Below are positions 49,590-59,917 of a stretch of 64,000 nt of DNA, piece after piece. The translations under genes and the position numbers were made by a program. Source of the DNA: Adiantum capillus-veneris (Eukaryota > Streptophyta > Polypodiopsida > Polypodiales > Pteridaceae); assembly GCA_014529385.2 (NCBI GenBank), contig CM043952.1:61210119-61274118 (forward strand), in the 5' to 3' direction. The first letter of the stretch is position 1. Each line of letters opens with the position of its first letter. The notes beneath the pieces were generated by a model, which was given only the letters and a program-made list of their open reading frames with translations, had not been told where the DNA came from and searched no databases.

Positions 49590-50275
49590 CTAAACCAAAA
49601 CATCGAGGTAAAGTTTCACAATTTGAGGAGTATCTGCTAGGTCCTCCTCCTCCATCCACTTCGCATCTAGTGCAGGATAATTCTTGAACTTAACCAAGAA
49701 CCGCCTTCGGACTTTACCTTTAGTCTTTGTATCGTTATGTGCCAAAATCTGTTCAGGAACAAGGATCTCCTCGTTTTCTTCCACTTCGGGTTGCTCATCG
49801 GGCTCCCCATCATCAGGCACATCACCCTTAACAGGTTTCAAGAGACTCACATGCAATGCATCGTGAATCCTCCAAGTATCTGGCAGTTTCAATCGGAAGG
49901 AGACATCATTTATCTTTTCAGTAATCTGGAAAGGTCCGTAGTATCGCATACTAAGCTTTGGAAAAAAAGCCGCTCCTTCTTTTTCTTTCTTAGGTGTGCC
50001 TTCTCAAAGCGTAAGAGCACCCAATCATCCTTCTTCAGTTTCAAGTAGCGACGATGGCGATCCGTTGCCTTTTTCTGTCGTTCTTGAGACTGTTGCAAAG
50101 TCTCGCGAACCTTGGCAAAAGCCGTATCCAAATCTCGCGAATATTCCTCCGCTTCAAATATCTAATCTTTTGTGCTCCGAAAGGATGGAACCTTCGCAGC
50201 ACTTTCCACAATCTCAAATGGCGTCTTCCGCGTCGAAGAGTGTATCGTGTTATTGTAGGCAAATCCCTGTAACCT
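49590..50275 (-). pseudogene. B integrase C-terminus with chromodomain
   Basis: Reading minus: FAYNN...SSTRKTPFEIV (integrase core end, about 50,262-50,200), DRHRRYLKLKKDDWVLL, then after a frameshift near 49,960 MRYYGPFQITEKI and FRLKLP..WRIHDALHVSLLKP (integrase C-terminal GPY/F-type module). The last ~60 residues, with ILVPEQILAH, RRFLVKFKNYP and AKWMEEEDL, form a chromodomain (aromatic and acidic positions of the VEKIL...YLVKWKGY...TWEP fold). It may have steered insertion towards modified histone. The catalytic core is missing. Confidence 0.85.
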
Positions 50276-51060
50276 GTCGAGTATATCATCGATTACTCGA
50301 CATCGATCCTAGGAATTGGAAATCTGTTCTTGATGGTGATTTTGTTGAGAGCGCTATAATCGATGCACATTCTCCAAGATCCGTCTTTCTCCAAATCCAA
50401 CAACAATGGAGAGCAATACGGTGAAGTACTATGCTGGACAAGACCCTTTTCCAAGAGGTCTTTCACGGGGTTCATAACCTTTTCATTCTGGACTCGGCTC
50501 ACACGGTAAGGTGGCCAGTTCGGTGGCGTGCGTCCAGGTATCAGATCAATGGTTTGATCTTCAGGCCCTCTGAAAAGCAATCGGCATGAATGTGGAGAAA
50601 AATCTCGGCGTTCTTTTGATTAGGTCAAAACATATTCAACCTTTATCCATCGTTTAGTTCTCTCCCAAAAGAATGAGTAAGAAACTGAAGTTCATCAAGT
50701 ACAATCTCAAAGCCCTTCATTTATCAAAGTCGCTTTCTCGGCCCTGTAGTCAACCACGGCGTAGTTCTTGTGGTACCAAGGGATCCTGAGTAGAACGTCA
50801 CTCGCGTGCCCTGAACACCCCTGTCTTTGCAAACGAAGTTTGCCAATGCTTGGTGTAATGGCAATATCCCATCCGGGTGCCAGTTGAACTACCTCCGCCT
50901 GTGGCGTCAGTTGTCGAGCGTAATTTCCAAATCGAGCCGCCAATTCCAAGTGAAAAGAAGTTGGCGTTGGCTCCTTCAAAAGAGCTTTCCGATCCTGCAC
51001 TTTGTCCCAAAAGCGGCGAAGTTTGTACTTCCATTCATTAGATTCGGTGCAAGTCCCACA
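50276..51060 (-). pseudogene. B protease end and N-terminal RT fragment
   Basis: The minus frame 51000-50707 ends with DVLLRIPWYHKNYAVVDYRAEKATL, the retropepsin C-terminal block; the active-site DSG/DTG is not found. The minus frame 50580-50293 starts the RT: GRTPPNWPPYRVS, GSWRMCIDYSALNKI and NRFPIPRID. Directly after IDDILDRLQG the sequence continues as FAYNN of integrase. RT motifs with FADD/YVDD, all RNase H and the integrase zinc and DDE core are therefore gone, roughly 2.5-3 kb by comparison with intact chromoviruses. Confidence 0.85.
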
Positions 51061-51084
51061 CCATGTGGTACCAGTTCTGTTTTT

Positions 51085-52662
51085 CTATCTGCCTTTTCTG
51101 CTACGTTCCTTAGCTGTCTGCTGTTGAACTCTCAAGCCTGTCGTCGTCTTATCATTCTGTTCTTTCTGTGCCTTTTTAGGGCACTTCGCGGAGATATGTC
51201 CTTGTTCCCCGCATCCAAAGCACTTCCCCTCTCTGATGAAGCGAGCTCTCTCCTCGGGAGTAAGCTTGGGTTGTGCATCCTTTTTCTCTTGGTTGCTCTT
51301 TTTCTTTCTACTTTCATTCCCAGAAGTCTGTTCGGCTTGTTGTGTCATGGCCTCATCTATGGGGTAGGTCAGACTGCCAGAGTGAATGGCAAAGCCCCGC
51401 TTTGCATGACTCATCAACTGCTGAATAGAAGCTGACTTCTGTTCCAAGCAGTGATCTCGGATCTCTGTAGGTAGGCCCAAGGTGAACCGCTCAATCTGTT
51501 CTCTGAACGAGATCTTCTTGAATGAAGAGGCGGGTAGAAAAGAGCTCCTGAATCTTTCACAATAAGCATTGATTGTATCTTTCTTGGTCATCCGAAGATG
51601 GTTCCAAGCAGCTCGTATATCTCGTTCATATTCTTGCGTCAACCAAGAAGAAATAAAAAGCTTTTAAAATTTCAGCCATTTAACTGCTGCAGTCTTGTTT
51701 AAAAGAAGTGTGGACCACCAAGTACGAGCATTCCCCTTAAGGTAAGAGGTAGCTCTCTGAATCTTGGAGTGCTCTGAATAGCGTTCTCCCGCGAAAGCAA
51801 TGTCAAACTGCTGTATAAAAGACAAAGCCTTCGAAGCATCTGAGTATCCTGAAAAAGTATCAAACTTGATGGAGTGGCCACCTTTCTTACACTCTCGGAC
51901 TTTCTTGCTTTTATCTTCGAGAAAGTCATATTGGTTGGCTTTGTAAAAATTCTTCTTGTTCGCATAGAAGTTTCCATCATCAGAATCTGAGATGTCTATA
52001 GACGAGTCCTCAATAGAACTGTCAGTCTCGGGGCGAGATTTAGTCTTCTTTTCCTTTTTCTTGCCCTTTCCGAAGCTTTGTTTCTTGCTTCGCTTTTTAC
52101 CTTTTTTGTCTTCTTCGCTAGAATCTGAAGAGCTAGAAGAACTGTCAGAAGAAGAAGAAGAAGAAGAAGAAGAACTGGGTACTCCTTCAAATCGAACACG
52201 CTTCTTCTGTTTCTTTTCCTTGTCGAATGTTGACTGACGACCCAAATATCCCGGGAAGTCAGTGCTTTTCTTCTGCTTTTTGTTGTGCTTTTTGGCTTTC
52301 TTTTGTGCGTCAAAAAGCTGAGCAATCCGTGCATCAACCACCTCTTGTAATTCCTTCTCTGTATACTGTTTGTGATCAGAAGGTTTCTTGAGAGCGGGTT
52401 TCAAGGGTGGTGTAGTGGTTTTCTGCCACTGCGCATGCACTTCCTGAAAAGAAGTCTTGCTCGTATATTTTGCCAATTTCGGATCCTTCGCAAAACTGAG
52501 CATCATCTTTGTTGCATCGCCGATCAATTGACGACGCTTCATCTCTCTTTGCTCCGCCTGAGTAGGCAGAGGCGGGCCATACTCTCTGTGTGAATCTTCG
52601 TTGTGATCCCTACCCGCATCTCCAGATGCAGAGGGAGTCGACTGATCCTTGCGTGAAGCCAT
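51085..52662 (-). pseudogene. B gag with long charged N-terminus and CCHC knuckle
   Basis: The minus-strand ATG at 52662 (MASRKDQ) opens a frame to 51664. It has a Lys-rich helical part, an uninterrupted Ser-run (GAA/TTC repeats at 52151-52172 on plus) followed by an SSEEDKKGKKRSKK stretch, then gag core blocks FDTFSGYSDASKALSF and YLKGNARTWWSTLL. After a frameshift near 51,650 the frame 51642-51085 continues with YERDIRAAWNHLRMTK, ERFTLGLPTEIRD and the knuckle CFGCGEQGHISAKC. The Ser/acidic/basic region is unusual for gag and may bind RNA or chromatin. Confidence 0.88.
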
Positions 52663-54571
52663 AATTGCCGTGGAAAAAAAATTGGGGATCGGATTTCCCG
52701 TAGAAGAGAAATCGACCGTGCTGTGATACCACTGTAACAGACTTGGACACTCCAAGTCAAGAATCAACCGCGACAGCACCAAATAACCACTTCAAAACAA
52801 TTCACAGATCACAATAGATTTGCACTGGCCCGGCGGAGTTCCGTGCCTAGAGATATTGGCCCCAAAGACTGGCGCCTCTTTCGGTATTTCTTTTTATATT
52901 AATTAGATCAAAATACAAGAGAGTGGCTAGGGTTTCACTCTCAGACTCTGCGTCCAGATGCCCTAAGAAGTGCCCTAAGAAGTGAAGCCCTCACCACTTA
53001 TTTAAAGGTTACAAGGGATGCCCAAGAGCAGAGCCCCAAAAGCTTCAAAATCAAAAGCCCTGAAAGCAAAGGCATCTGCTCTTTCTCTCTCTCTGAGAGT
53101 CCCAAAAGAAAGCAAAAGACTTTTTTCTCTCTCTTTCTCTTGCTATTTGCGTAGAAAAAGCAAGAAAAGCTGCCAGTGCAAATTCCGCCGAAAAACGCGG
53201 AAATCCGTATTGTTGCTACCACGTGGCACCCCCGGCAGAATTAGGGTTTTCTGAATTAGGGTTTCAGCCTGAAATTAGGGTTTCCTGCAAATTAGGGTTC
53301 TGGCAGATTTTAGGGTTTGCAGGAATTTTAGGGTTTCAGCCAGAAAGTAGGCTGTCCGCCACGTCATCAATTTGTGACAAACCCGCAATACCCCCCAACC
53401 TTGGCGTTTTCCTCTCCATGAGCCTAGCGTTTTTGGTCTTCATCATCAGTCCTAGCCTGGCATTTCCAGTTTTGGCATCGCCTACAGTCCCTCTAGCCTG
53501 GCGATTCAGCCCTTAAATCATCGCCATAGTCCCAGCCTGCTAGCGTCTTTACTAACGCTACAATCAGCCCAGCGTTTTCCATTTCCAGCCATCTGCTGCA
53601 GCAGGAAGTGCAACGTTTTCAGCCTCACAGATAGCAGGAGGTTCAGCCTTGGAGAATTGCAGAAGAACCTCTTTTTCAGCCCTCAAAAACGCAGCCAAAA
53701 CCTGTGTTTTCAGCCACCCAAAACAGCCCCCAAGTTCAGCAGATTTTCAGCAGTTAGAAGACCACAGATTTCAGCCCTAAAGTCGTCGTCGTCATCCCCG
53801 TCGTTGTCACCAGCATAGTTTCAGGTTGCATCAGTCCATTGCATCGTCATTGTACCACTTTGTGCAATCAATAACTAGACCACTCTCGCCGACGAGAGTG
53901 GGGTCTTCGGAGGAGGGTTTTACAACGTCTCTGGTGTCGTATATCTCTCCTCTCTATCTCTCAGTCTCATACACTTGCACGCACAGTGTCCATTCACTTT
54001 GTTTGTGATCATAGCACTTTCCATTAAGAACGGAAGGCTCTCCCTTCCATAAGAACAAAAAGGAGAGCACATTTCGGAGCACTCATCTTGAGCAAAGCAC
54101 AAACAATCATTCCGCTGCACGTAACATTGGCATCAGAGCTTTCGTAGTGTTCTGTATCACTCAAGGAAAGAACCACAAGTACCACATAATTTTTTTTGCT
54201 TGTTGCGGTTGCACGAATCCAAGTTCGCTTGGTCGTGTCGATTCCTAATCGTGTTTTTTGAAGAGTGACAGGAACCCCAAGAAAGAAGGGCTTGTCCAGC
54301 CTCCCCTTGTGTCTCTTTGCACTCATTGAGAGCGGACCGTGCACTTAGCGGCCGGCCAATTGACGTGAGGTGGGAAAAAGGAACCTTGGTGTGAGCGCAA
54401 CGCCGCCAAAGGGTGCGTCCACGGAAAAGAGTAGAATTCGGGTGAAGAGAAGATCCTTCTCAAAGGCGATTTGCAAGCGAAAGAAAACCTCAAGATCCTC
54501 AAGAACCCAAGAACCCAAGACCCTCAAGAACCCAAGTTCCTCGTGAACTTAAGAACCAAAGATCATAGTGC

Positions 54572-55930
54572 ATGGTCGTCACCCGAAGCGGAATGGATAC
54601 TTCGTATACAGGTGATGAGCATGAGAGAGGTGCCGAAGATTTTTTCCCACCAGTAGATTTTTTCGACCCTCCCTCTTCGCCATTTATGCCACCAGTTGTA
54701 CTAACTCTTATGGAGATGATGGCCAAGTCGATGTTGGACATGATGGCATAACAACAAGGAACGAATCGAGTTGCGTTGGCACAGTTCGCAAGCAAAGCAG
54801 AACAACAAGAAGCTAAGGACCGTGAGCAAGCAGCTAAGGACGGCGAGCGCGACAAAAGAAACGTAAGACTAGCCGCACAACAAGAAGATAATCGCCTTGC
54901 TTTAGAACGCGAGCGCAACGCACGCTCAGAAAGAAAACAACCAATAAAGGCAGAAGAGGCAATACGAAGCGCGGCCTTGGAGGTCGAGGAAGAGGCTCAA
55001 ATAGAACTACGAACTCAAGAATTGGTTCGACAGGTACTTGCCTCGAAGACCGAACCACCCAAAGATCGTGGGAGTTCATCAAGTCGCGCAAGCCACGCCG
55101 CGGATTCCAACCATCCAGTCACAGAGAAGTTGACTTTCAGTAAGTATGACGGTAAGATGGATGCTACAATTATTCATTCTTAGTTGCATCAATTTAATGC
55201 TTAGTTTGCGACAACTAAGAAGACAGGAAATAGCAAGGTTTTGACGGCAGCTATGTACCTTGCCAATGATGCCATATTGGTACCATGCATGGCAAGAGGC
55301 ACAGCTAGCCGTGCACCTAGAGGAAGCCGACGAATTCACGCCCCTTCCCTTCAATTGGGTTGATTTCCAAAACAAGCTCAAGGCGCGGTTTATGCCACCT
55401 TAGTACAGCTAGGTACCCAATTACACAAATCGGATGATGAGCGCAAAGAGGCTTTTCTCTTTGGATTGGACGAGTATATCAAGTACGATGTCGAGGTGCT
55501 CGATCCAATCTATCTGAACAAGGCGGTAGCGATTGCTCTCGCACAGGAGATCAAGCACAACAAGGGAAAGCCTAAGGAGAACAAGACTTCCACAAGTACC
55601 TCGCAGACTTCTTAGAACCCTCAGAATGGTAAGAATGGTAAGACGGGTAAGAATGGTAACTCTTCTAACCAATCTTCCAACAGTCTCTCAGAAAAGAATT
55701 CTTCCAATGAATCTAAGGGTAAGGCTAACACAATTGCTAAACCTAAGCTTATCCAGATGAAAAGGTAGCACAAGGAATTATAGGAGGATACATCACGTCG
55801 GAAGAGCAAAGCACTTATTCTAAGGAAGGTCGTTGTTTTCATTTCACATTAAGGGTCACATAAAAAGAACATATCCTAAGCTTGAATCTAATGAATCTAA
55901 AGAATCCACAGAACCACTTCCTCTGTCAAT
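54572..55930 (+). pseudogene. A gag with N-terminal charged coiled coil
   Basis: The ATG at 54572 (MVVTRSGMDTS) starts a frame with in-frame stops at 54749-54751 and 55181-55183. Residues from AQFASKAEQQEAKDREQ to RTQELVRQVLASK form a long Glu/Arg/Ala-rich helix, very probably a coiled coil. The gag core follows in shifting frames (KLTFSKYDGKMDA, EADEFTPLPFNWVDFQNKLKARFMPP), then FLFGLDEYIKYDV, a Ser/Asn/Lys-rich linker, and a decayed knuckle near 55,830-55,880 (CFHF plus KGHIKRTYPK in another frame). Confidence 0.75.
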
Positions 55931-55933
55931 GCA

Positions 55934-56466
55934 ATGAATGATAACACGAGTGTGCCCCAAGTTTCTCAGGATCCTCCCATTGATGATTCTCTCATTAAAT
56001 TTTATGGTGGTACGTCGGGGCAGCGTTTTGTCATATTGTTTGACCCATGTAGTATGCATGATGTGATCAGTCCCTCTCTTGTTGAGAGAGCCCGCCTCGA
56101 AGTTAGTCCGAGATCTCCTATCAGGTCTCTGGCTTTGTTCCCGGTATGGACGCTCTCCTCATGGAGGAGTGCCTTGATGTGTTGTTTGCAATTCAACAAG
56201 CTGCTTTCACTAGACGATTTGTTGTTTCTCCTCTCTCAGGATGCGATATGATTTTGGGCATTCGATGGTTTCGTGATAATAATGCTCTCATTGATTTTGA
56301 GGCTAACACTTTAACTCTCAATGCCAAAAGTGATTCTCCTATTATCATTCATGGAGAGGACATTGTTCATTCTCCATCTCTCATTGCTAATATGCAGGAC
56401 AAGATTGAAAGGATTCAGGAGAAGGAGACTCTCTCAGTCTCTTTTTCTCCACAGCATGACACATAG
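55934..56466 (+). pseudogene. A aspartic protease
   Basis: FVILFDPCSMHDVIS has its active-site Asp codon at 56042, but reads DPC where DSG or DPG is expected, so the Gly is Cys. A frame change near 56,140 leads to CDMILGIRWFRDNNALIDFE, the conserved C-terminal protease block. Confidence 0.75.
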
Positions 56467-56469
56467 AAT

Positions 56470-57476
56470 TTGCATGATGATGAGAAGCATGATGATTTGA
56501 ATGATAATGATTTACATGATGGTTTGGATGACAAAGATAAGCATGATGATTTGCATGATAAAGATGTGATTTCTCACAAGCATGATGAGTTGGATGAAGA
56601 AGATGTGATTGTTCACAAGAATGATGATGTGTTAGTTGATGCTTTTTCTAGCGACACTAACCTCGTTGCAGATTCGATCAATCACGAAGGATCGATCTTG
56701 GCTCTCGAGCCTAGGTCAACAGAACCCTCACATGAAGTATTATGTGTTCGCACACGCATTGTTCGAGTATTTCATTCGTGATCGTTTCTTGTATTTTAGT
56801 GAGCATCGTTATGTGATCCCTTTTGCTAGGCATAACATATTGTATGTTGAGCACGTTTCTCTCATGGATGAGCACGAATGTATGCGGATTTTTCATGAAA
56901 AGCTGAAAAGTATATATGTAAGGAAGTCACATTCCATGTCTCTTCCTTGGCATGATATAGTTGTAGAAAGAGCACATAAAAGTATGAACACCAAGCATGG
57001 GCATTTCCATTGTGTTTTGCCACAGTTGATTGCTCTAGATCATAAGAGAAAGATTCGATCTCATTGTTTGCGTGTATGTGGTGAACGGTTTGGCATTCCG
57101 TCTATTGGTTCATCTACATTGCATGCACAGTCTTTGAGAAAGACGAGATTTTTTCCACTCACTTTACATAAAATAGGTATGCTTATGGTTTTGCGTTGGA
57201 AATACTTTCAGGAATTTTCAGCCATGGAGATTCTTGAAGAAGAAAGAAGCATGACTCTCGACGAAGTTGAAGCATTGAAGGACCCAGAGAAGACTTTGTG
57301 TCGCTTTCGGCGCGGCCTAAAGAAGCAAGCGTTGCAGACCTTTATGAAGTTCACGTACTGCACGACCCACACATCAGAGTGGGCCGACGATGAGTCCCTT
57401 CGAGGATTCCGGATGCTATTGTCGATCTCCCTCGACGCCATACAGTTCGGTATGAGTACCTTTGAAAAGGAGGGGA
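56470..57476 (+). pseudogene. A C-terminal frames: Asp/His-rich repeat and unrecognised basic domain
   Basis: The frame 56470-56781 begins with an Asp/His repeat, HDD(E/L)xxxHDDL-like, about 50 residues long, built from CATGATGA repeats and possibly metal-binding. A second frame from about 56,700 to the LTR encodes a His/Arg/Phe-rich stretch (HALFEYFIRDRFLYFSEH, SHSMSLPWHDIVVERAH, EEERSMTLDEVEALKDPEK). I do not recognise it; it is not RT, RNase H or integrase. It runs into the polypurine tract and 3' LTR. Confidence 0.5.
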
Positions 57477-58633
57477 TGTCATGTGACACATCCAACCCTA
57501 TGTGTCCGTGGACAAGCTACAGCATGATCAGGGTTTAGTCAATCCAGTCAGTCTAGATTTAGAAGTGATCTGGCATTTTTGTGAGTCTATTCGTAGACCG
57601 TGCATGCCCAGTCACTTGGTGTAGATGTATATCCTCTGGTTGCACACAGCATGATCATCAAGCATTCCCATCAGAATCCATTAGAATTAGTTAGGGGAAT
57701 TTTCCAGTGCATTTAGCCTATTTTCCCTATTTTTGACATTTTTCACTTATTATTTTTAAGTGACTTCCCAACAAAAGTAGGTAGGGCAATTTTGCTAAGT
57801 TTGTATATAAGCAAACCCAAGTTAGCACTAAATGGCAGAAGAAGCAGCAGGAGCTCCCCGCTCAACAGGCATCTTCTCAGCAAGAACCCGTAGTACCCCC
57901 CAACCTTGGCATTTCCCTCTCCATGAGCCTAGCGTTTTTTGTCTTCATCAACAGTCCTAGCCTGGCGTTTCCAGTTTTGGCATCGCCTACAGTCCCTCTA
58001 GCCTAGCGATTCAGCCCTTCAATCATCGCCATAGTCCCAGCCTGCTAGCGTTTTTACTAACGCTACAATCAGCCCAGCGTTTTCCATTTTCAGCCATCTG
58101 CTGCAGCAGGAAGTGCAGCGTTTTCAGCCTCACAGATAGCAGCAGGTTTAGCCTTGGAGAATTGCAGAAGAACCTCTTTTTCAGCCCTCAAAAATGCAGC
58201 CAAAACCTGCGTTTTCAGCCACCCAAAACAGCCCCCAAGTTTAACAGATTTTCAGCAGTTAGAAGACCACAGATTTCAGCCCTAAAGTCGTCGTCGTCAT
58301 CCCTGTCGTCGTCACCGACATAGTTTCAGGTTGCATCAGTCCATTGCATCGTCATTGTACCACATTGTGCAATCAATAAGTAGACCACTCTCGCCGACGA
58401 GAGTGGGGCCTACGGAGGAGGGTTTTACGTCTCTGGTGTGGTATCTCTCTTCTCTCTATCTCTCAGTCTCATACACTTGCACGCACATTGTCCATTCACT
58501 TTGTTTGTGATCATAGCACTTTCCATTAAGAACGGAAGGCTCTCCCTTCCATAAGAACAAAAAGGAACCTTGAGCACAGTTCGGAGCACTCATCTTGAGC
58601 AAAGCGCAAACAATCATTCCGCTGCACCTAACA
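57477..58633 (+). repeat. A 3' LTR, uninterrupted
   Basis: Contains a TTTGTATATAAGC promoter-like TATA (about 57801), a run of GCGTTTTCAGCC-like repeats (57,950-58,260), and CGTCGTCGTCATC. An ACTCTC-GCCGAC-GAGAGT hairpin lies at about 58,386-58,403. All are shared with the split 5' copy. Confidence 0.9.
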
Positions 58634-59134
58634 TTTAATGCCTCTATTTTCTCTGGATGGGGTTCGATGTTGGACTTTGTGGTCCATATTAGAACTGATC
58701 ATACATTTTGGCAAGCTTTGAGGGATTTCTTTTACTACTTTATGTCCTCCCTCCGAGAGACTCTGCATTTCTGCTTTTTATATTGGCAAGATCTCTCTCC
58801 AAGCATTCAAACACTTTTTTTGCTATTGCTAGTTCTAACTTTGGGTGTTGAATTCTGGCTCTCTTATTATACACTTCATTCATTATGTGGGGGCTTTACC
58901 ACTTGCCATTGGTAATATGCAATACTGTCAAAAAGAAAAAGTTTACGGGTGGGTGTGTTGCATTGTATTGGGATCATATGTTGTTAATCCACAAATGGGT
59001 CAGGGGATGCAGTATTTGGTCAATACTTGCATGGTGGAGCTGATGGTTACATTGTCTCAGTTGGATTCGTGATTCATCTAGGCAGTTCTTTGTGTTCTTC
59101 CATGCTTATGTTGTGGTGTTTTAAGGGTGGGGGT

Positions 59135-59170
<36 letters not shown>

Positions 59171-59442
59171 AGGGTGGAATCATATATTGGTACCTAGCTC
59201 TATACCCTCTGTTGGGCACTGATGGTGGTAGTGGGGTTGCTGTACTAGCTAGTCAATACTTGCTGATGGAGCTGATGTTTAAATTGTCCATTTGATTCAT
59301 CTAGAGGTATATTCAAATTAGTCTTTCAGTGCAGCGTTATGGTCCATTGTAGCTTCAAGGTGTTCGTTTTTATTTGGTGTAGATGGCTTCTTACCTTTTT
59401 TTGAATCACAAAATTATAACATGTTTTCATTTTTTGATGCAG
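58634..59442 (+). other. Intron end of RBP47-like gene with poly(G) tract
   Basis: A 35-base G run (59135-59169) is preceded by GGGTGGGGGTG. A ~70-bp imperfect duplication (GTCAATACTTGC...GGAGCTGATG...TTCATCTAG) flanks it at about 59,018-59,082 and 59,250-59,306. No other gene is seen. Confidence 0.7.
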
Positions 59443-59917
59443 CAAATATTGTCAGCAAAAGTCATTCGAAATAAGCAAACTTTGCTCTCTGAGGGTTATG
59501 GATTTGTAGAATTTACCTCTCATTCTGCAGCAGAGAGAGTGCTACAAACATACAGTGGCACATTGATGCCCCAAACAGAGCAAGCCTTCAGGCTCAACTG
59601 GGCCTCATTTGGTGCCGGAGAGAAGCGTCTGGATGGAGGGTCTGACCACTCTATATTTGTGGGGGATCTTGCACCTGATGTTACAGATTACGTTCTTCAG
59701 GAAACATTTAGATCTCGGTATCCATCGGTCAGAGGTGCTAAGGTCATCATAGACCCTATCACAAACCGCTCTAAGGGCTATGGGTTTGTGAGATTTGGTG
59801 ATGAAAATGAGAGAACACGGGCCATGTCAGAGATGAATGGTGTTTACTGCTCAAGCAGGCCAATGCGAATCAGTGTTGCAACAACGAAAAAGGGTCTCCC
59901 TCAGCAATACACAAAAC
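59443..59917 (+). CDS. RBP47: RBP47-like RNA-binding protein, coding exon 2 (gene continues beyond)
   Basis: Acceptor TTTTTTGATGCAG at 59442. The exon gives QILSAKVIRNKQ and SEGYGFVEF (RNP1), completing RRM1 begun in exon 1, then LNWASFGAGEKR. All of RRM2 follows, with SIFVGDLAPDVTDYVL (RNP2) and SKGYGFVRFGDENERTRAM (RNP1). The likely donor is AAAAC|GTGAGA at 59918, leaving one base of the next codon. Sequence style (LNWASF, RYPSVRGAKV, FGDENER) is closer to RBP47 than RBP45. RRM3 (usually IFVGGLD...) is not found before 64000, so the 3' exons lie outside the window or have been lost. Confidence 0.92.

Larger units (their letters stand above)
48433..53379 (-). mobile_element. Element B: internally deleted chromovirus nested in A's 5' LTR
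   Basis: LTRs are 48433-49017 (585 bp, 3' on the minus strand) and 52733-53379 (647 bp, 5'). Read plus, both start TGTAACAGACTTGG and end TTTGTGACA. Target duplication AACCC lies at 48428-48432 and 53380-53384. On the minus strand the PBS TGGTATCACAGC (52731-52720) and the polypurine tract (49029-49018, AAAAGGGGGGTA) are in the right places. The extra ~60 bp in the right LTR is a second CT-rich AAAGCA segment near 53080-53120. Coding order on the minus strand is gag, protease, RT start, integrase end with chromodomain. Confidence 0.95.
48022..58633 (+). mobile_element. Element A: gag-protease LTR retrotransposon split by inverted element B
   Basis: The 5' LTR is 48022-48432 plus 53385-54126 (1153 bp once B is removed). 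The 3' LTR is 57477-58633 (1157 bp). Both start TGTCA(C/T)GTGACACATCC and end C(G/C)TAACA or CTAACA. A perfect target duplication TTTAA lies at 48017-48021 and 58634-58638. The PBS TGGCATCAGAGC (54128-54139) and polypurine tract AAAGGAGGGGA before 57477 fix plus orientation. Own length is about 5.66 kb. The internal 3.35 kb encodes gag, protease and an unknown C-terminal frame, with no RT, RNase H or integrase motif. Confidence 0.93.
38896..59442 (+). other. Intron 1 of RBP47-like gene, 20,547 bp
   Basis: Bounded by GAG|GTACTT and GATGCAG|CAA with matching phase 0, and bridging the two halves of RRM1. Elements A (including B) and C, with the hAT-type MITE, account for about 15.6 kb. A, B and C were placed independently by their own target duplications. 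All are intronic on this reading; A and C have the gene's orientation and B is opposite. Confidence 0.85.

Noticed and set aside
41531-58633. Elements A and C as copies of one family
   Set aside because: Both begin TGTCA and lack pol, but LTR length, LTR sequence, gag and protease motifs differ.
58595-58915. Hydrophobic 106-codon frame spanning A's LTR end and the intron
   Set aside because: It crosses the insertion border of A, so it cannot be an old gene, and it has no motif.
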